The position numbers were made by a program, and so were the translations under genes. A stretch of 64,000 nt of DNA from contig MPNW01000258.1 in NCBI GenBank assembly GCA_011800805.1, forward strand, positions 108,351 through 172,350. Direction: 5' to 3'. The notes below the pieces were generated by a model that was given only the letters and a program-made list of their open reading frames with translations, made no database searches and was not told the DNA's origin. Positions within the stretch are counted from its first letter, which is position 1. Every line of letters starts with the position of its first letter. This DNA is from Hirudo medicinalis. Taxonomy: Eukaryota; Annelida; Clitellata; Hirudinida; Hirudinidae. Shown here piece by piece: positions 26,001 to 39,870 of this stretch.

Positions 26001-29000
26001 GCAAGACAGTTTTCAATCACTTCTGACCCTTTCAAAGGACCACCATTGTTCTTAATGATGGGCAGTGATGATGCCGACGGGAGAACACCCGAGCTGACCT
26101 TGTCTGCTCGACTCACTTCTGTTAGTATGTCCTGAGAAGACAAAACAACTCTGCAGGGTGTCGTGTTAACCTGCTGCAATGGCAAAGAAGAACTCGAAAG
26201 CATAGCAGACGAGTCGGCGGCTCGCTCTCGAAGTGCCGAACTCGTGTCGTCGTCGGGCGCCTTCGTTTCTTCAGCTTGCTCCTTCATTGCGGAGGGAAGG
26301 GGGAGTGGATCGACTGGAGATCCAGATTTTTTTACCTCAAAGTGACAATCATTAGTATTGTTGACATCAAGATGAGAAAGTGCCCCCTCATTTGAATCAG
26401 CATTCTGCAAGCTTGAGACTTCTTCATTATTAGAAAGATGTTCCAGTGATGGAGCATAAGTGGCACCAACATCAGATTGTTCCTCAGATGAGAGAGCAGT
26501 CACTTTGAGCATACTATTTGCATCAACTCTTTCCACTACAGGCTTTAATGTTGCACTTGTGGTCAGAAGATTGGTATATTTCATGTTTGAATTGCACGTG
26601 GTCAGACCAGAAACATTGGATTCTGACGGTAAACCTTTCTGATCGACGATTTTCTCAATCGACTTGCCATCGAGAGCAAGCTCCGGTTGAGGAAGGTTAT
26701 CTGCAAGAATTCCAATCTCAACACCAGGCACGTTGTTAGACGAATCATGTCCAAGTGATGTTTCGTTGTCTGTTTCCATGATACAGCTCAACTCCATAGG
26801 GTGAGATGCAAACGGCTTGCCGGAATCCTCGTCGGAAACATTATCGACGGGAGAGGAGTCAGAATTCGTGACGTCTTCCACACTGCTCACTTTTTCCATC
26901 TGGCCACATCCAGAGTCCACAACATTGGTACAACTAAATCTCTCAAGACAGCCTGAAGTATCTTTGTTTGGAGCAATAAATTGGCCTAGAAAGAGATAAC
27001 AGAATAAGTGAGTAGAATCAATGTGGAACAACGAATGTGTGAGTGAAGTAGGCAGTGGATGCTGATGATTCAAATAACCGGTGCAAGAACGGCCAATTAA
27101 AAATGCCCATATCTTGTTCCACATATTTAGGTGCAGAGTGCTAAAAATGGCTGAAAGTTGTTTCCTTGTTAGTATGATTTTAGGTGTATGATGACAAATA
27201 TGATCATGAAACACAATTTTAAAGTTATAATGTGCTGTCCTAACACGTCAAGAACCTGATAAGTGATTCATAAAACTTTAGACGACACATCAGAATAAAT
27301 AAATTATTAAACCTTTCTTCTCTGGAGTTGAGGTCAGGTGATGGCTGCCAGTAGCATCAGCAAATCCATTGAACAACGTCGATCCATTAGAAAGTATAAG
27401 ATAATCGTCTTCGTCTTCGTCTTCATCAACAACACCTGAAAAGAGATTCCGAGTTGATGGAGTGATTTTTGTAGGTGGCATTTCATTGGTGCCCACATCA
27501 GGCGTCGCACCGTTTTCCATCGCTTCAGTGCACTCCCTCGAATCATCTTTCACGTTTCTTTCTTCATCGAGAGATTCAATGCTGGACTTTTCATCAGTTC
27601 TTGTTTGAATATTTGAAGCATCGTGCATAACGTGGGTGTTGGAAACGGTGCTAGACGGAATATGGTCATCATTGTTGTTACCATCAGTTGTTTCTGAGAC
27701 TGTGATGACAGAAGACATGGATTTCGAAAGGTTAGAAGAGGGAGACACTGTTAAACTTCCGGGTAAAGTGGCCCGGAAAGAAGTTTGGATGTTTGAAAGT
27801 GTGGCGTTGCCGAGGTCGTCTGCGTTGTTGATGGATGTCGAGGCAATGGCTGAGATGCGACAGTTTTCAACATCACTGTCTGGCTGATAACCTACAACCA
27901 ACATAAAATGGTTGCTTTATATCTTTTGAAAACATTAGGAACATTATATTTCACAATCACTGATAAACCACCACTATAAAGAACAACTTACTTTAAAAAA
28001 TAAACCCAATTTAGGATAAAAATCTAATTTGTTAGAGCTCTGAATGAGTGAAGGTATTTCATGCACCAACTAAGTAGGCTTCAGAAGCTTCTCAACGTGT
28101 GAATGATTCATTTCAACTGCTGAACTTCTAAACTCTTCAAGCAAATGTTTGCGAGAAGAATTGCAGTCCAAAATTAAATTGGGAACAAAGCTAGAATCAA
28201 GTTATGATTTCAATGCAATTTAGTAAACTTTATTGAAAATATAATAACATTTTATCCATGGTATAGATTATGTTCCATAAAAGTCAATAACATGACCAGT
28301 TGAAACAGGTCCACATGAAAAGAACGACCAATCTAATTGTATTCCCACGTTTACATAAAATGAAAGTTAAAAGCTATGGCATGCAAAAGGCTGCAGTGGT
28401 TACAACAACCTTCTGACACAAAAGCTATTGCAGAACAATTTGATCTTGTAATGTTAAAAATAAAACCATGATTATGATCATGGAGCACAAAATCAGGTTC
28501 ATGCCAAAGTTATTCAAACAAGTCTAAACAAATGCTCAAGTGACATTCTAAATGTTCAACGGTGGAGTTCCTAAAATATATTTAACACATTTTCTATAAA
28601 ACGAAATAAGCAGAGGATGAGTTTGTTGTGATAAGAAAGACAAACAAACAAACAAACCATCGTTCCAACAAAAACCAACATCTCCCGATATTATATTTAT
28701 CAACATTGAATATTTATATTTCAGTTATCTCGATTTATAATTTTCAGCCCTCATAAATTGGCCAATATACCTTTCTTAGAATTAAGATTCCTCAGATTCT
28801 AACGTCACTTGTAACTCCTTAAACCACTTAATGTTTGAAAGTATATTCTTACTTCACAGTTGTATTATTATTATTAATATTAATATTAATTATAATATCA
28901 TCTACATCATATGGTGCACAACCAAGCATTAAGTTTGATGTGCTTGGTTATTTAGTCATTTCTTCACCTCCTCCCCTTAAACGAGGCAATTAAGTACTTC

Positions 29001-32000
29001 GCACGAAATAAAGGAGCAGATTTAGCATAGTTTCAGATTCACTTAGCACGTCATTGTAGAGTAAATTAAACAATTTGTTTAAATCACTCGATAATAGGTG
29101 AATACAAATTCATTTCTACTTAATTAGTGAATCAATTAACAGTCAAGCTTATAAAATATAATGAAACTCTTGAAAATTGCAAACTACTTAAGGATTTTTT
29201 TTAAATCAGGACAAAGGGATGATGAAAATAATGGTCCACACTTGACACTTGTAATTGGGTTAAGGAACAGTTTCTTCTTTTAGTGAGCAAAACTTTACAG
29301 CCTTACAGAAGAAGGCCACATAGGAGCAATAAAAACAACTCCAACAAGCAATTGAATTATGCAATCAAATTAATGTTCATTAATCATTATTAAATTATCA
29401 TCCGTTTAAAGTCAATTGAAACCCAAACCATCCAAAATCCATATAACATCATTATAAACATCGTCTCTATCATCGTAATCTCGAGAGCCATTCAACGTCC
29501 CATCAACAATTTCCACATGCAACGTAAACATACTAACATACATTAACTCCATTGCATATAAAAGCTTTGAGAGATAGCAATTCCAACCATTATTTTTTGT
29601 TGAACTGAACTATTCGCAGCAATCATGCAGTGCAATCATAACACAAAGAGGAGACTCTTAGCGAATGATCAACAATAATTCCCAACATTATTTTCATTTC
29701 TCTTCCAACCTGAAGACTTGTTTTCCACCATCTGAATCTAGCGATAGTTTCTTTTTGAAACAGCAGCAGTGAGATCAGTCAACTAATAAACATGGAGCAA
29801 TTTCACAACCCAGGAAATTCTATCAGTCCAAGGTTTACTCAACAATACTTATCAACAGCCTGTCTAAAGTCTGCAATTAATAAGCTCCTTCACAGATATA
29901 TAATTACTTTTTTTAATTCAAATATAATTTTCGATCACAATCTGTTTAATTAAAGTAGGATTTCATCTGTGCCACCTCCATTGTCTATCTTTATCACAGT
30001 CTGTCCCTTTCGCCTCCGCTTCCTATGCTGACCATTGATCTCTGCATAACGGCATGCACGAGCCAACGCAGCGTCAATGACCGGCCGAGCAGCTAGGATG
30101 CTACGAGATGATCCACTTATGGGACAACCACACTAATTAATGATGCAGATGTTCTTGCAACGCCCATGAGTGAACAAATGAATTCTGATAATTACAAGCA
30201 TAAATTATTAATAACAATTATAATAATAATAACAATAATAATAATAAACCATCCTTTTTTTGAATAATTATCATGTACTTCATTTGTTTGTTGTTTGTCA
30301 TCATAATAGTGCAATAAAAAAAAGTATGTTAATAAAATGTCCATCCTCCTCCTCCCGGCTTAATAAATGATACGAGAAAACTCCACCAAATATTCACATT
30401 CCGTTAATTACACCACTCATCACCTCGAAACCCATGCCACCAATGATGACATTAAAACCAAAAGCAATTACGTTCAATGGAAATGTTTAAAAAATGAAAC
30501 GAATCCAATCACGGTTGTGCGGAAAGCCTTCAAACGAGTATTGTTGTGAATGCTTTGGATGAACTGCTGGGAAATAAAGAGATAGTGAGCTGCATTCAGA
30601 GGGTAGATTATTTTCAGGCAGTCAGATCCTCAGCAACATATCTAGGCAAACAACTAGAGGCAGCAATATTGCTATTTTCAAAATAAGAAAATATGTAGAT
30701 GTTTTGTTCCAGAAAGCATGTGTCAGTTTTATACAAATTAGATTTAATGGCTTACTAATATTTACATAATATTTAACTTATTATTGCATTTTTTACTGAA
30801 TTAATTTCATTCTTGGCAAACCATAGCCAAATAACATTGGAAAGATAGCTTTAGAGCGCTAGAATTTATTGTTGCTGAAACAATATTCATCTTCAAGATG
30901 ATGTGTAATTTCACAATACTTTGTAAACAAGCACCTGCATAAACGTGAACAAGAGAGCATCCTATTTAAATGGATTAACATTAACTTTTCAAAGGCATCA
31001 CTTTAATGTAGATTTCTTTGTTGAAACACAACTTTGGATCTACAGAGTTAATTTAAAGTGAAACTTCATCGATATTACAACATCTTTGCAATGCATGGTA
31101 ATACATGATGTAATAATATGCAGTGGTAACATTATGTCAGCATTCATTGAAATGCCTTTTTGCAAGAAATCAACTACTTAATTATTAGCATTAATATTTT
31201 CATAATTTGATAAATATGGTTATGGTTATGCATCAGAACATAAACTTGATATATCATAACACATATTCTGCAGTCTCAAATAGGAAGGATAAATATTGAT
31301 CCACAAAGGGAATTAGCTGAAGGCAACATTCCAGTTACTAAGCATTCCTTTAAATATCCCTTAGATCTGCAATATATAATTATATTAAATATTAATATTA
31401 TATAATTATTATAATATCTAAATATATCTAATACTAATTATAGATCTTTAATAAGATCCAGACCTCATTAATATGCATGCTTGGCAACTGTCGCTTCAGG
31501 AATAGTTTATGTCGTCTGTTAAATGATCTCAATGAATAAATAAATATTTACTGACAATAATATACATTATTCAACTGAAGTTAATGAACCTTGGAGTGAT
31601 TGAATGAATTAAAGGTTTAAGAAAAATCAATGATTTAATAACCTATAATTTATAAGAACCAAATAAACTTAATTAAAATATCATATTGTTCGCAGAGGCA
31701 ACAATTTACTGCTTACCTCAGAAAATAAACAAAATATCAATATTTCAAAAGCCTAATCAAAACAACAAAAGTTAATGTGGCTAAATGCATTTATAAAAAT
31801 AATCCCTTGTTGGTATACAATGGTATCTCCTATCAAAAGCAATCATTATCTTGGTACATCGACAACATCACTCTTCATTAAGTAATAGTTCACCATCGAA
31901 AAATAATCCACGTTCCTCAATGTTTATTGCAATTGAACTGTTAAACTGGTAGTCACTCATAAATTCTTTAAAATATTAGCAAAATTTAATAATAATGTCA

Positions 32001-33591
32001 TTACATTCAACTTAATTAATGATGAAATCTGCAAATCTTATTTAGATGTATGCATTCCATGAGAAGTTACTTTTAATGTATGTACCTACATTTTCTTAAG
32101 TAGTAGAAGTCAAAACTTTAAACAACATCATGAAATTTGTTACACATCAATTTACGCATCAGTAATGCTAATATAACAAAGAATCATAAAGTGTGAAGTG
32201 ACAGTCAAACCTGTGTCGACACTTGAAGTTGAAATTATGGACACGGGCCTGATGCCAGGAGCTCCGTTGGGCAGCTGTTGTTCTGCACCGTCGACTCCAT
32301 AATCGGCAACAATTCCGGCATCTGCACTACAAGTCGAAAACGTGGACACCGGTCTCTCGGACTCTTCCAAAGAAATGTTATCATTGTTATTTACAGCAGG
32401 TAAATTTGGTCCACGTCCTGAAGTATCATCCGAAATGACTGATTCCAATTTCTCCAGCAATGCTTGACTGAGCATGGCAGCAGAATCAAAGGTTTTGCAG
32501 TTGTAACTGGAATTTTGAGCCACAAAAGTGCAAGAAAGTGCCTTTTGTTTTGAATCAGGTTTGTAAGTTTTCCTTGGAGAGTCTGTCATCAATGATGATA
32601 GAGATAAAACTTTATCCTTGGAATGGTCCCTGACGACAAAAGTGTTCTGTCTTTGCCGTTTCGTCACTACTGTTGTACCTGTCAGCGGATCATCCTCGAA
32701 TGTATCTCCTTTTACAGATTCTCCTCCAAACGTTTGCTCCAGAAGGTAACTATCATTGAGAATTCCAAAACTTGAAGCCCTACTGGATAGGGAAGGTGAA
32801 TTCTCCAGATAATTCCTTTCACAACAATCTTCAGAGTATGTCCTAAACAGGCCTGGCTCCTTGCTCAGTACATTGGGAATGCTGCTATTGCTAACTAATA
32901 GCCCAGATGCTTCAAAATCCTCCTTGTCAAAAGTCCTATTTCTCTCAAACTTCCTCTTAACACATTCAGCTGAAGTTGAAATAAAGTTTTCTGGTTTGCT
33001 CAGAGACAATTTGGTTTCATTTCCAATTCTCTTCTCATTCAGTTGATGAGACTTAAATCTATTAAACGTCATCCCAAGTTTTAATTTTTGTGTAAAAGTA
33101 TTAGTACCTGAATCACTGTTCAACTTCTGATTGACAGCCATGCTTTTATCATGCCACAAAATAACAGAGGAAGGTCTAGAGTCACTTTCCTTTGCACTTC
33201 TTATCACTCGAAATGTTTCCCCAAATTTTTGGGGCCTCATCCCATACTGTGATAATGAAACATATCTTTCCTCTGTGCCAGTTAGAGCTACTTCTTTAGT
33301 GGAATTCTTCAATTGTTCAGGCTTCCTTAAAAAGGTATCACCATTGTTTTTAGCACTATTTTCATTCTGCTTTATTCTTGATTTAAAGAAAGACAGCTTG
33401 CTTGTAGCTTTAGCGGCTTTAGATAAAGGTTTGGTTGTGCTAATCAGGTTATCAGATGAATTGCTATTTCGTGGCTCTTGCGTTGTAATGGAACTGCTGT
33501 CGGTAGAAGCATGAGAACTATTGTTGTTTAGTTTCCCAAATGATGCTCTCGAATTCGGTGATGAACGTCTCGAGGGCTTGACAGCTTTCAT
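20058..33591 (-). CDS. MTUS1: MTUS1/MTUS2 (ATIP/TIP150-type) microtubule-associated protein, one frameshift
   Basis: Twelve exons join in phase: 33591-32211, 27891-27313, 26985-25966, 24321-23801, 23580-23051, 22797-22710, 22507-22349, 22152-22097, 21914-21809, 21667-21594, 21187-20969, 20714-20058, giving about 1796 residues. The first 1340 residues are low-complexity, Ser/Thr-rich and mostly basic or acidic in blocks. Residues about 1320-1650 are heptad-rich coiled coil. Near residue 1634 RLSMDNEELQWKLN matches the signature at the end of the coiled coil in MTUS1/2, and a Ser/Pro-rich tail follows, as in that family. These proteins bind microtubules and plus-end partners. In exon 5 the frame shifts near 23374 (TTTGGGTCC). 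One more base would restore frame, make the exon 531 bases and keep its phase 0 at both ends, so I read it as a one-base sequence error. Whether it is orthologous to MTUS1, MTUS2 or their common ancestor is open. Confidence 0.82.
21214..21400 (+). mobile_element. tRNA-derived SINE, copy B
   Basis: The A-box region reads TTGGCCGAATGGGTTGC, close to a Ser/Leu tRNA D-arm, and the B-box region GCGTTCGCGACCC. GGACGCCCTCGAGCAGGGGCGCT and a tail GGCACTCAAAA follow, shared with the copy at 62560. It lies in an MTUS intron, antisense to the gene. Confidence 0.7.
21721..21791. repeat. (CATCAC)n / (CAT)n microsatellite
   Basis: Hexamer and then trimer repeats in the intron between MTUS exons 9 and 10. 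Their translation gives a His run that is not a gene. Confidence 0.95.
25040..25330. other. GC-rich island inside an MTUS intron
   Basis: About 290 bases are clearly richer in G, C and CpG than the flanks (for example CGCGCCCGCACAAGCACGTG near 25120 and repeated GCTTCG around 25255-25285). No protein domain or RNA gene was recognised. A transposon fragment or a regulatory CpG-rich element would both fit. Confidence 0.4.
25778..25829 (-). other. tRNA-like relic
   Basis: Read on the minus strand, a D-arm/A-box (GGTCTAATGGTTAAGACT, with GTCT pairing AGAC) is followed after a shortened middle by a perfect B-box GGATTCGAATCC. The anticodon arm has only a 4-bp stem and no room for a variable loop, and no acceptor stem closes, so it is not a working tRNA. 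It may be a truncated tRNA or the head of a second SINE family. Confidence 0.5.
27892..32210. other. Large first intron of the MTUS gene
   Basis: A 4.3-kb intron between MTUS exons 1 and 2. It is AT-rich with short A/T microsatellites (28866-28895, 30205-30245, 31375-31440). I see no exon-like ORF, RNA gene or clear mobile element in it. Confidence 0.6.
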
Positions 33592-35141
33592 TATTCGTAA
33601 TTCAATCCGACGCCAACTTCAGATACAAGTCATTAAATAGCATCAGTTAAATACAATTAATCCTGAGAAAAATTGATCCGTGAAGCTAATTGACGAAATT
33701 AATTATCTTTTAAATCCTTCAAGTATTGCTTAGTTGATACTAGGATTCGAAATACATCTCCGCCATACTCCTTGTTTCAAATTGCTGTTTTACCTCGCAA
33801 ACCGAAATGAAAGACACCAAACGTCCTCTTTGGGCGAAACGGCGCATCACTCCAGCCTGCAAACATTATCAAGGTAAAATGCAAGCGCCATGCATCGGTT
33901 TAATATGCATAACTTAGCTAATTAAGTTATGTGCTTATTAACCCGGGGAAAATTTTCGGAATATTTAGTATTCTACATACAGATTATAATCATTAGGTCA
34001 AAAACCCGAGAAGCTTAGGGTGCAAACGGAAGCTTCGTTGGGAAAGTTTTGCTCATTACTTACATATTTGAAATTACCAATCAGGTGAATTGCAAGCAAC
34101 CTATACTAGCATCTGAATTTCTAAGCACTATAATTAATATGACAGACATTGGAATCACACCAATGCGCAAATATAAAAGTTAAAAAATGAATCATAATTA
34201 AATAAGCTAGAAGCAATCTTCGCAGGAGCCGCGGCAACTGGTTCTCAATAGCCCCAAGACTAGACGCAGGCAGGTTCAGAGGTGCTTAGGATTGGTTAAT
34301 GTATGTATTTGCTTCCTCAGCCTTTCCCGTCAGTGTTTCGTTAGCTTCCAAATTATTTTAGCAGATAACAGACATTTGCACTTTCAATTATATGTCTAAT
34401 TAAATATTGTTAATAATCTTATAAATATTATAAAAGTAGTTGTTCTTAATTTTAATTTTTAACTTTAAAATTTATTTCAAGATGTGATGTACTTTCGTGA
34501 TTCTCTAATTAGACTCTCACTTTTTATGAATTCTCTGAATCTTACTATTTTTTATTTTTCAAAATATTTTTAAATGAAAAATTTGATTAATTGTTTTAAA
34601 ATTAAAATATTTTATTAAAGATGCATTAGTGTCTAACTATTTTGGCAATTCATTACATGACCTACTACTTACGATGTATTCATATTTTATTTAAATTTAA
34701 AGTAATTTTTCTAAATTTTATGATCCAACAAATTAATTTGTAAAACTTTTAAAAATTACTTTTATAGCTTTTATTGAAGCACTATATGTTAAGGCTATTG
34801 GGTAGATCCTGCGCTAGAATTTCATATAATCCAATAGTAAAGCTTCTATCGAGGTTTGTGTTTTGGCGCGGTATATCCAAACGACTTTATAGCTTACCAT
34901 TAGTATTATTGCGGCGCTGCTAAAAAGGTATCTCGATACTCGGTTTGTGTTATTTGTTCATTGTGTGCTCCGTGGATTGTCGGAAAGAAGTTTCATACTT
35001 GTTTAACTTAAATTGCAAGTTGTTTTAACGTGTTTCCGCAATCGATGCTCAGTTTCTGACGATGCCCTTTATATCGCTACTTACGCCTTTTCGTTCATGT
35101 GATTAACTTCCGATTGATTTGCTTTGTTTTCAGACTTGGAG
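33592..35141. promoter_or_regulatory. Shared upstream region of the divergent MTUS and HMGB genes
   Basis: The start codons of MTUS (33591, minus) and HMGB (35142, plus) face away from each other. A splice acceptor (TTTGTTTTCAG, ending 35133) just before the HMGB start implies a 5' untranslated exon upstream, probably around 34900-35000, where the sequence becomes less AT-rich. No TATA box is assigned. Confidence 0.5.
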
Positions 35142-36044
35142 ATGGGCAGAACTGCAAAAAACCCCGGAAAACCTAAAGGAAAAGTTAGTGCATATGCATT
35201 CTTTATGCAAGAGATGAGAGATGAACTAAAACGAAAAGATCCAAGCGCGAATGTCAGTATGGGTGTAGTCTCGAAACAGGCCTCAGCCCAATGGAAGGTA
35301 AATCGAAAAAAAAACAAATTAACGAGATTTGCGATTGTTTCTATTTGGGTTGTTTTAAACAGGCCTTGAATGAAAAAGACAGGAAAAAATACGTAGATTT
35401 GGCCGCAAAAGATCAAGAAAGATACAAAGAAGAGATGGCTAGTTATACTCCCGCTGATGGGGATGATACAAAGAAGAGGAAACGTGGCAAAAAGGACCCA
35501 AATGCTCCTAAAAGGGCCATGTCAGTATTAAGATTATGTCTGATGTTTTAAAAAGACTGTTAATTACTGTTAATTTTTATTTAGGTCAGCATTCTTCTGT
35601 TTCTCTAATGAAGAAAGAGCCAAAGTGAGGGCTGAAAATCCCAAAATGACTGTAGGTGACGTGGCCAAGGAACTCGGTCGCAGATGGGAGACTATCAAAG
35701 ATAGATCGAGATTTGAGGCTCTTGCTGCCAAGGATAAAGCCAGATATGAAATGGTTGGTTCTATTTTTAAAATAAAGACTTGTAATGAAAATTTCATGAT
35801 TATTTTATGATTTTAGGAAAAAGCTGAATATGCAAATGGTCAGACCAATGGAGAAGCCCCAAAAAAGGCAGCACCTAAGAATGCAAAGAAAACCACCAAG
35901 CCTCCGGCGAAGAAGACAAAACGTAGCAAAGACACAGAAGAGGAGGATGAGGACGAAGTGGAAGTTCATGTTCCAGAAGATTATGATGATGATGATGAGG
36001 AGGAGGATGAAGTTGATGATGATGATGAGGATGAGGATGATTAA
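35142..36044 (+). CDS. HMGB1: HMGB1/2/3-type high-mobility-group box protein
   Basis: Four exons (35142-35297, 35363-35520, 35585-35753, 35817-36044) join in phase, giving 236 residues. HMG box A starts GKPKGKVSAYAFFMQEMRDE. A basic linker KKRKRGKKDPNAPKRAMSAF leads into box B, which contains FFCFSNEERAKVRAENP and ends near DKARYEMEKAEY. A lysine-rich stretch and a long Asp/Glu tail close the protein. This is the full two-box plus acidic-tail architecture of HMGB proteins, which bend DNA in chromatin. The start is the ATG at 35142, nine bases after a clear splice acceptor. Length is slightly above the usual 200-215 because of the longer Lys-rich and acidic tail. Which vertebrate paralog is closest cannot be said. 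Confidence 0.95.
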
Positions 36045-37012
36045 ATGAATTTGACTCTTGACTGTTGCTTTTTGTTGTTTGTAGTTTAGATAATATATCT
36101 CGACACACCATCAAATTGTTACTCCGTTGTAAATTGCCAGTTGCATGTTGTGTTCTTATGATGTGATCGAGCAAAGACAAAGGCATTATTGCTCTTGCCA
36201 CCAATTGAAGGAAGGATTGGTTGCTGCTCAGGTGGTGGTTTTTTTTTTGAGGCAAATATCTACTTGATGTGATGATCAGGGGATCAAAATTGATTGGATT
36301 GACAGTCAAACATTGGAGGACAAATCATTTGAGATGAAATATGATGTAAAGTGCCAGTAGTTGATATACACAAATGGGACGATAGTTGTAGTAATAATTT
36401 TGGCTAATGTGGTGTTTGATTTCAGTTCTTTCTGTGTTCTTATCGTACTGTTTGAAATGCATTTGTTTGGAAAGTAAACTAATCCCATCTCATTGCACAT
36501 TATTGTTTTTGAAGCGAGGAAAGCTATAATGTATATTTGGAACATGTCGGTTAAATTGCCTGGCTTCTTTGTAATAAGCAACTATTGAAATGGACAAACT
36601 GTCAGCATTTATTTCAGTGAAATGAATCAGTTGTAAAATTCATGTTTAGGTGGGTTCCAGTATGATTGGGAGTAGGACTGATGTAGGTTAGTTGTGTGTT
36701 ACAGTTAGTTGTGGGCACAGTGCTGATAAAGAATATATTATTATTAATTTATAGAATCTTTGGCTTTGTTGGTGCAATCTGTGATTAAGCATCAAAATCA
36801 GCATCAGAGTTTGTGATTCAAAAGCTTAGTTAAGTTCTCACTTTTATTGCTATCTTGGGCAATGTTCTGAGTGGTGCATTGTCAAAGGCTTCACTTGTTA
36901 AATTTGCAGCACTTTGACAATAATTTTTCTTTCCTTAGCAACATACACATTTTAGGCAATTCTTTATTGTTTAGAACTAGTGAATCAACAAGATGTTTTT
37001 AAGAAATCATGA
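36045..37012. other. Convergent 3' region between HMGB and FCF1
   Basis: No coding feature is supported. HMGB (plus) and FCF1 (minus) end toward each other here, so this should hold both 3' untranslated regions. ORFs on the minus strand over 35875-36309 are mirror translations of the HMGB acidic tail. Confidence 0.6.
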
Positions 37013-39495
37013 TTATCCAGTTCTTGGCGCTCCGTAATCCTCAGGCATCCTCTCAATTGAAAATCTGTTTCATGGAAGGAAAAGTTATTTCTAAAAGTTG
37101 AATCCTTCATACTAAATAATTATAACCAATTTTGATGCAATGTTAATTGTTTACTAAAAAGCCAATATAATTTAAGAGTGGAAGCACATTTTAGTACAAG
37201 TCCAAATCATCTTATGAAAACTTTAATCAATTAAATAAAGCACATTTTGGTCAACAGCAGCTTGGCAACATCAATTCAAGCTTTACATGCAAAGCACAAA
37301 TGATTCAAATCATAAATTAGTTATGAATGCAATTTCTGCAGTTATTATCGACTTACTTGTGTTGAGAAATGTACATTATTGGAACACCAGGTATTTTTCT
37401 GATCCTCCTCTTCAATTCCTTATCACAAGTCGCCACAATGTAGCATTTCATCTGCAAAATTTATGGCAATGTTGGAATTCCCATTTTCATGCAATATTTT
37501 TAACTATGCTTGGTGCAGCACTTCCTGACACTAGCTAAGAATGATGTTAACTAGTTGGACAAAGGCCACTCACTTCTGTTACTCTGTTAACAATGCAGTC
37601 ATCAGCATAAGTTCCCTTGTGTGAACAAGCAAGTCTCTGAAATCTTGGGTCTTTGACAATTCTGGAAAATATGTATTCACATGTTTAATCAAGTATGTAG
37701 TAGGGTCTTTCATTTCTATATTGAATTTAATAATGAAATAACTAAAGTGTTTGAGCATGTTATGACGGAAATAAAAATACCAGAAATAACGTTTGGAGAT
37801 TTCAAGTTGTGTTTAAAAAAAAGAAAACAGACTACCTCAGAGCTACTCTGTACTTTCTTCCAAGCTTTTCGAATTCTGCCATGACACAATCTGTCACATA
37901 GGGGATGCCTGAAAGGACCACAATTATTATTTTAGGCCTCATCCTGCAAGGGGATCTTTTAAGTGAATAGCTGTAGCTCACAAATCAGAATAATTATGAT
38001 GCACTTATATGATAATCTCAATGAACATGTTTGATATTGCTTGACTTGATTACTTGATACCAACTCACATTTTGCATAGAGGCAGTTCATCATAGATTCA
38101 ATAATGTCCAGCTTGTTTGAGATAGCAAAATTGACAAAGTTCGTATCAATAAGAATGCGATAAGGAGGTCCGAGCTGTTCATTGTGTTTGAAAAACAGAG
38201 CCGAAGGTGTCTGTGGTCTGTGAAAAAAGGCATGTCTTTTAGTATCTAGATTTTCAAACAGCTTACTAGATTAATGTAATCTATTTATAAAAAATACATT
38301 TATAGTAATAAAGTGTAACCCTTATTGTAGTTACCTATAAGCATGTGCATAATCACATACACATACATGTTTATTTCTGGCAAAAAACCAAACAGAACTA
38401 TGGAAGCAATAAATAAGAAGATTCAAAAGTACTTTCATTGCATGAGAATTGCCAGCTTTGAAGTGGTAATGAGGACGTATAAAGTAAAAAGAAGTGACAT
38501 GAAAGAGTTTTAAGTGAGTTGCTTTTACAAAGAATCATAATTAAGCACCATTTCACAATCAATGATAAAGACGTCTTAGCAGAATTGTATCATTTGTGAA
38601 ATACTAAGTCACGTTCCTGAACCGGGATGTCTAACAAAAACTCACACATGTCTGACGAGAATGTTCTGAGGATCCTTCTTCTTGGCTTTCCTGCTCTCTC
38701 TGAGCTCCTTCTTTCTGAAGATCATCACATCAAAATGTATCAATTTAATTGAAACATTATTATACTATATTACTATATATTATAAATTTATATTCTGTTC
38801 TCCTTTGATTGTTATATGTTAAATAATAATCGGTTCAAAGTATTGTGTTACAGAACATTATCACAATATGAAGCTAAAAAGTAAATCCTACATAAGCTTG
38901 ATTAATTTGGTTTGAAATGGGCACAGCAATATCTTACATCCTTGTGTCTCTCAGGTTTATCATCCGCTTTTTGACTGCAAATTTCTTCGTCTTATTGACT
39001 CGAGTCTGAAAAGAACATGGATTGAAAATTTCAACTCAAACTTTGATAACCTTTACAATGTCAATTATTTAAAATTCTTGTGAAAAATTGGTGATGTTAT
39101 AACATGTCAGAACATGAAAAGCCACCAGTAATAACTGCATATGCAAATTTATCATTTCAGAAGCTTAAAACTCTCCAGTTTATGACTTTACTTACAGTAC
39201 AAATGTTATTATGCATCAGTGTATTTGTGTAGTACAATTGAAATAGTACAATATTCCCTTATCAAACTTTTGCTGAAATAAGTTAATTAAGCCAAAACAA
39301 AATGTTATCTCTTGGTAAATCGAACACTACACATTTCCGTACAACTATCGGACCTTTCAAAAATGATATCTCCACACTAAATCGGTCACACTACAAAATA
39401 TATCATGCTTTAAGTCATAAAGTCATCATTATTGTCTTGCATCAACATTTAAAATCAAACTTGATGACCACAGAATAAAACTGATAACCGACCAT
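37013..39495 (-). CDS. FCF1: FCF1, PIN-domain small-subunit rRNA processing factor
   Basis: Eight exons (39495-39493, 39005-38938, 38714-38646, 38217-38069, 37908-37836, 37661-37574, 37451-37357, 37064-37013) join in phase to 198 residues, which is the usual FCF1 length. A basic N terminus ([16 protein letters not shown]) precedes the PIN domain: [38 protein letters not shown] and [16 protein letters not shown]. The end reads [13 protein letters not shown]. The acidic residues in IDTNF, TDCVMAE, YADD and TCDKE are those of the PIN active-site region. FCF1 acts in the nucleolar small-subunit processome on early pre-rRNA cleavage. The first coding exon holds only the ATG, directly followed by GTCGGT. 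That assignment is phase-consistent but is the least certain part. Confidence 0.93.
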
Positions 39496-39754
39496 TTTCT
39501 CTGTGAATTAATCAGTGACTCTATGATATATTATGAATGTATAAATGTCCAAGACGTATCACGGACGATAATTAACGATATTTTGACTCTCGAGGAAATG
39601 TTTACATTAAATGTAAATGTAAATTAAAATAAAATAAAATTAAATTTTACTACTCTTTCACAAATATGTCATTCAATATGCACAAAAATTAATGTTTACA
39701 ATCATGGAAATATTTTTGATGGAAAACATTGTTATCTAATGTTAATAAGAATAT

Positions 39755-39870
39755 CTAATAATTTTTTTTTTAATTTATTTTATTCACACGAGGTCAAAGG
39801 GCTTACATTCAACCGCTTACATGACCAAGCAAAATGTAAACAAAAAAAAAACAAAAAAACATTCGAGCAA
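39755..39870 (-). repeat. Possible retroposed 3' tail with A-rich end
   Basis: On the minus strand a GACCTCGTGTGAATAAAATA stretch runs into an A tract at 39762-39772, like a polyadenylated retroposon end. A second A tract lies at 39840-39860. No body of a known element was recognised. Confidence 0.3.

Noticed and set aside
27892..32210. Hidden exons or RNA genes in the large MTUS intron
   Set aside because: Only short, unbiased ORFs and A/T microsatellites were found; the flanking exons already join in phase without an extra exon.
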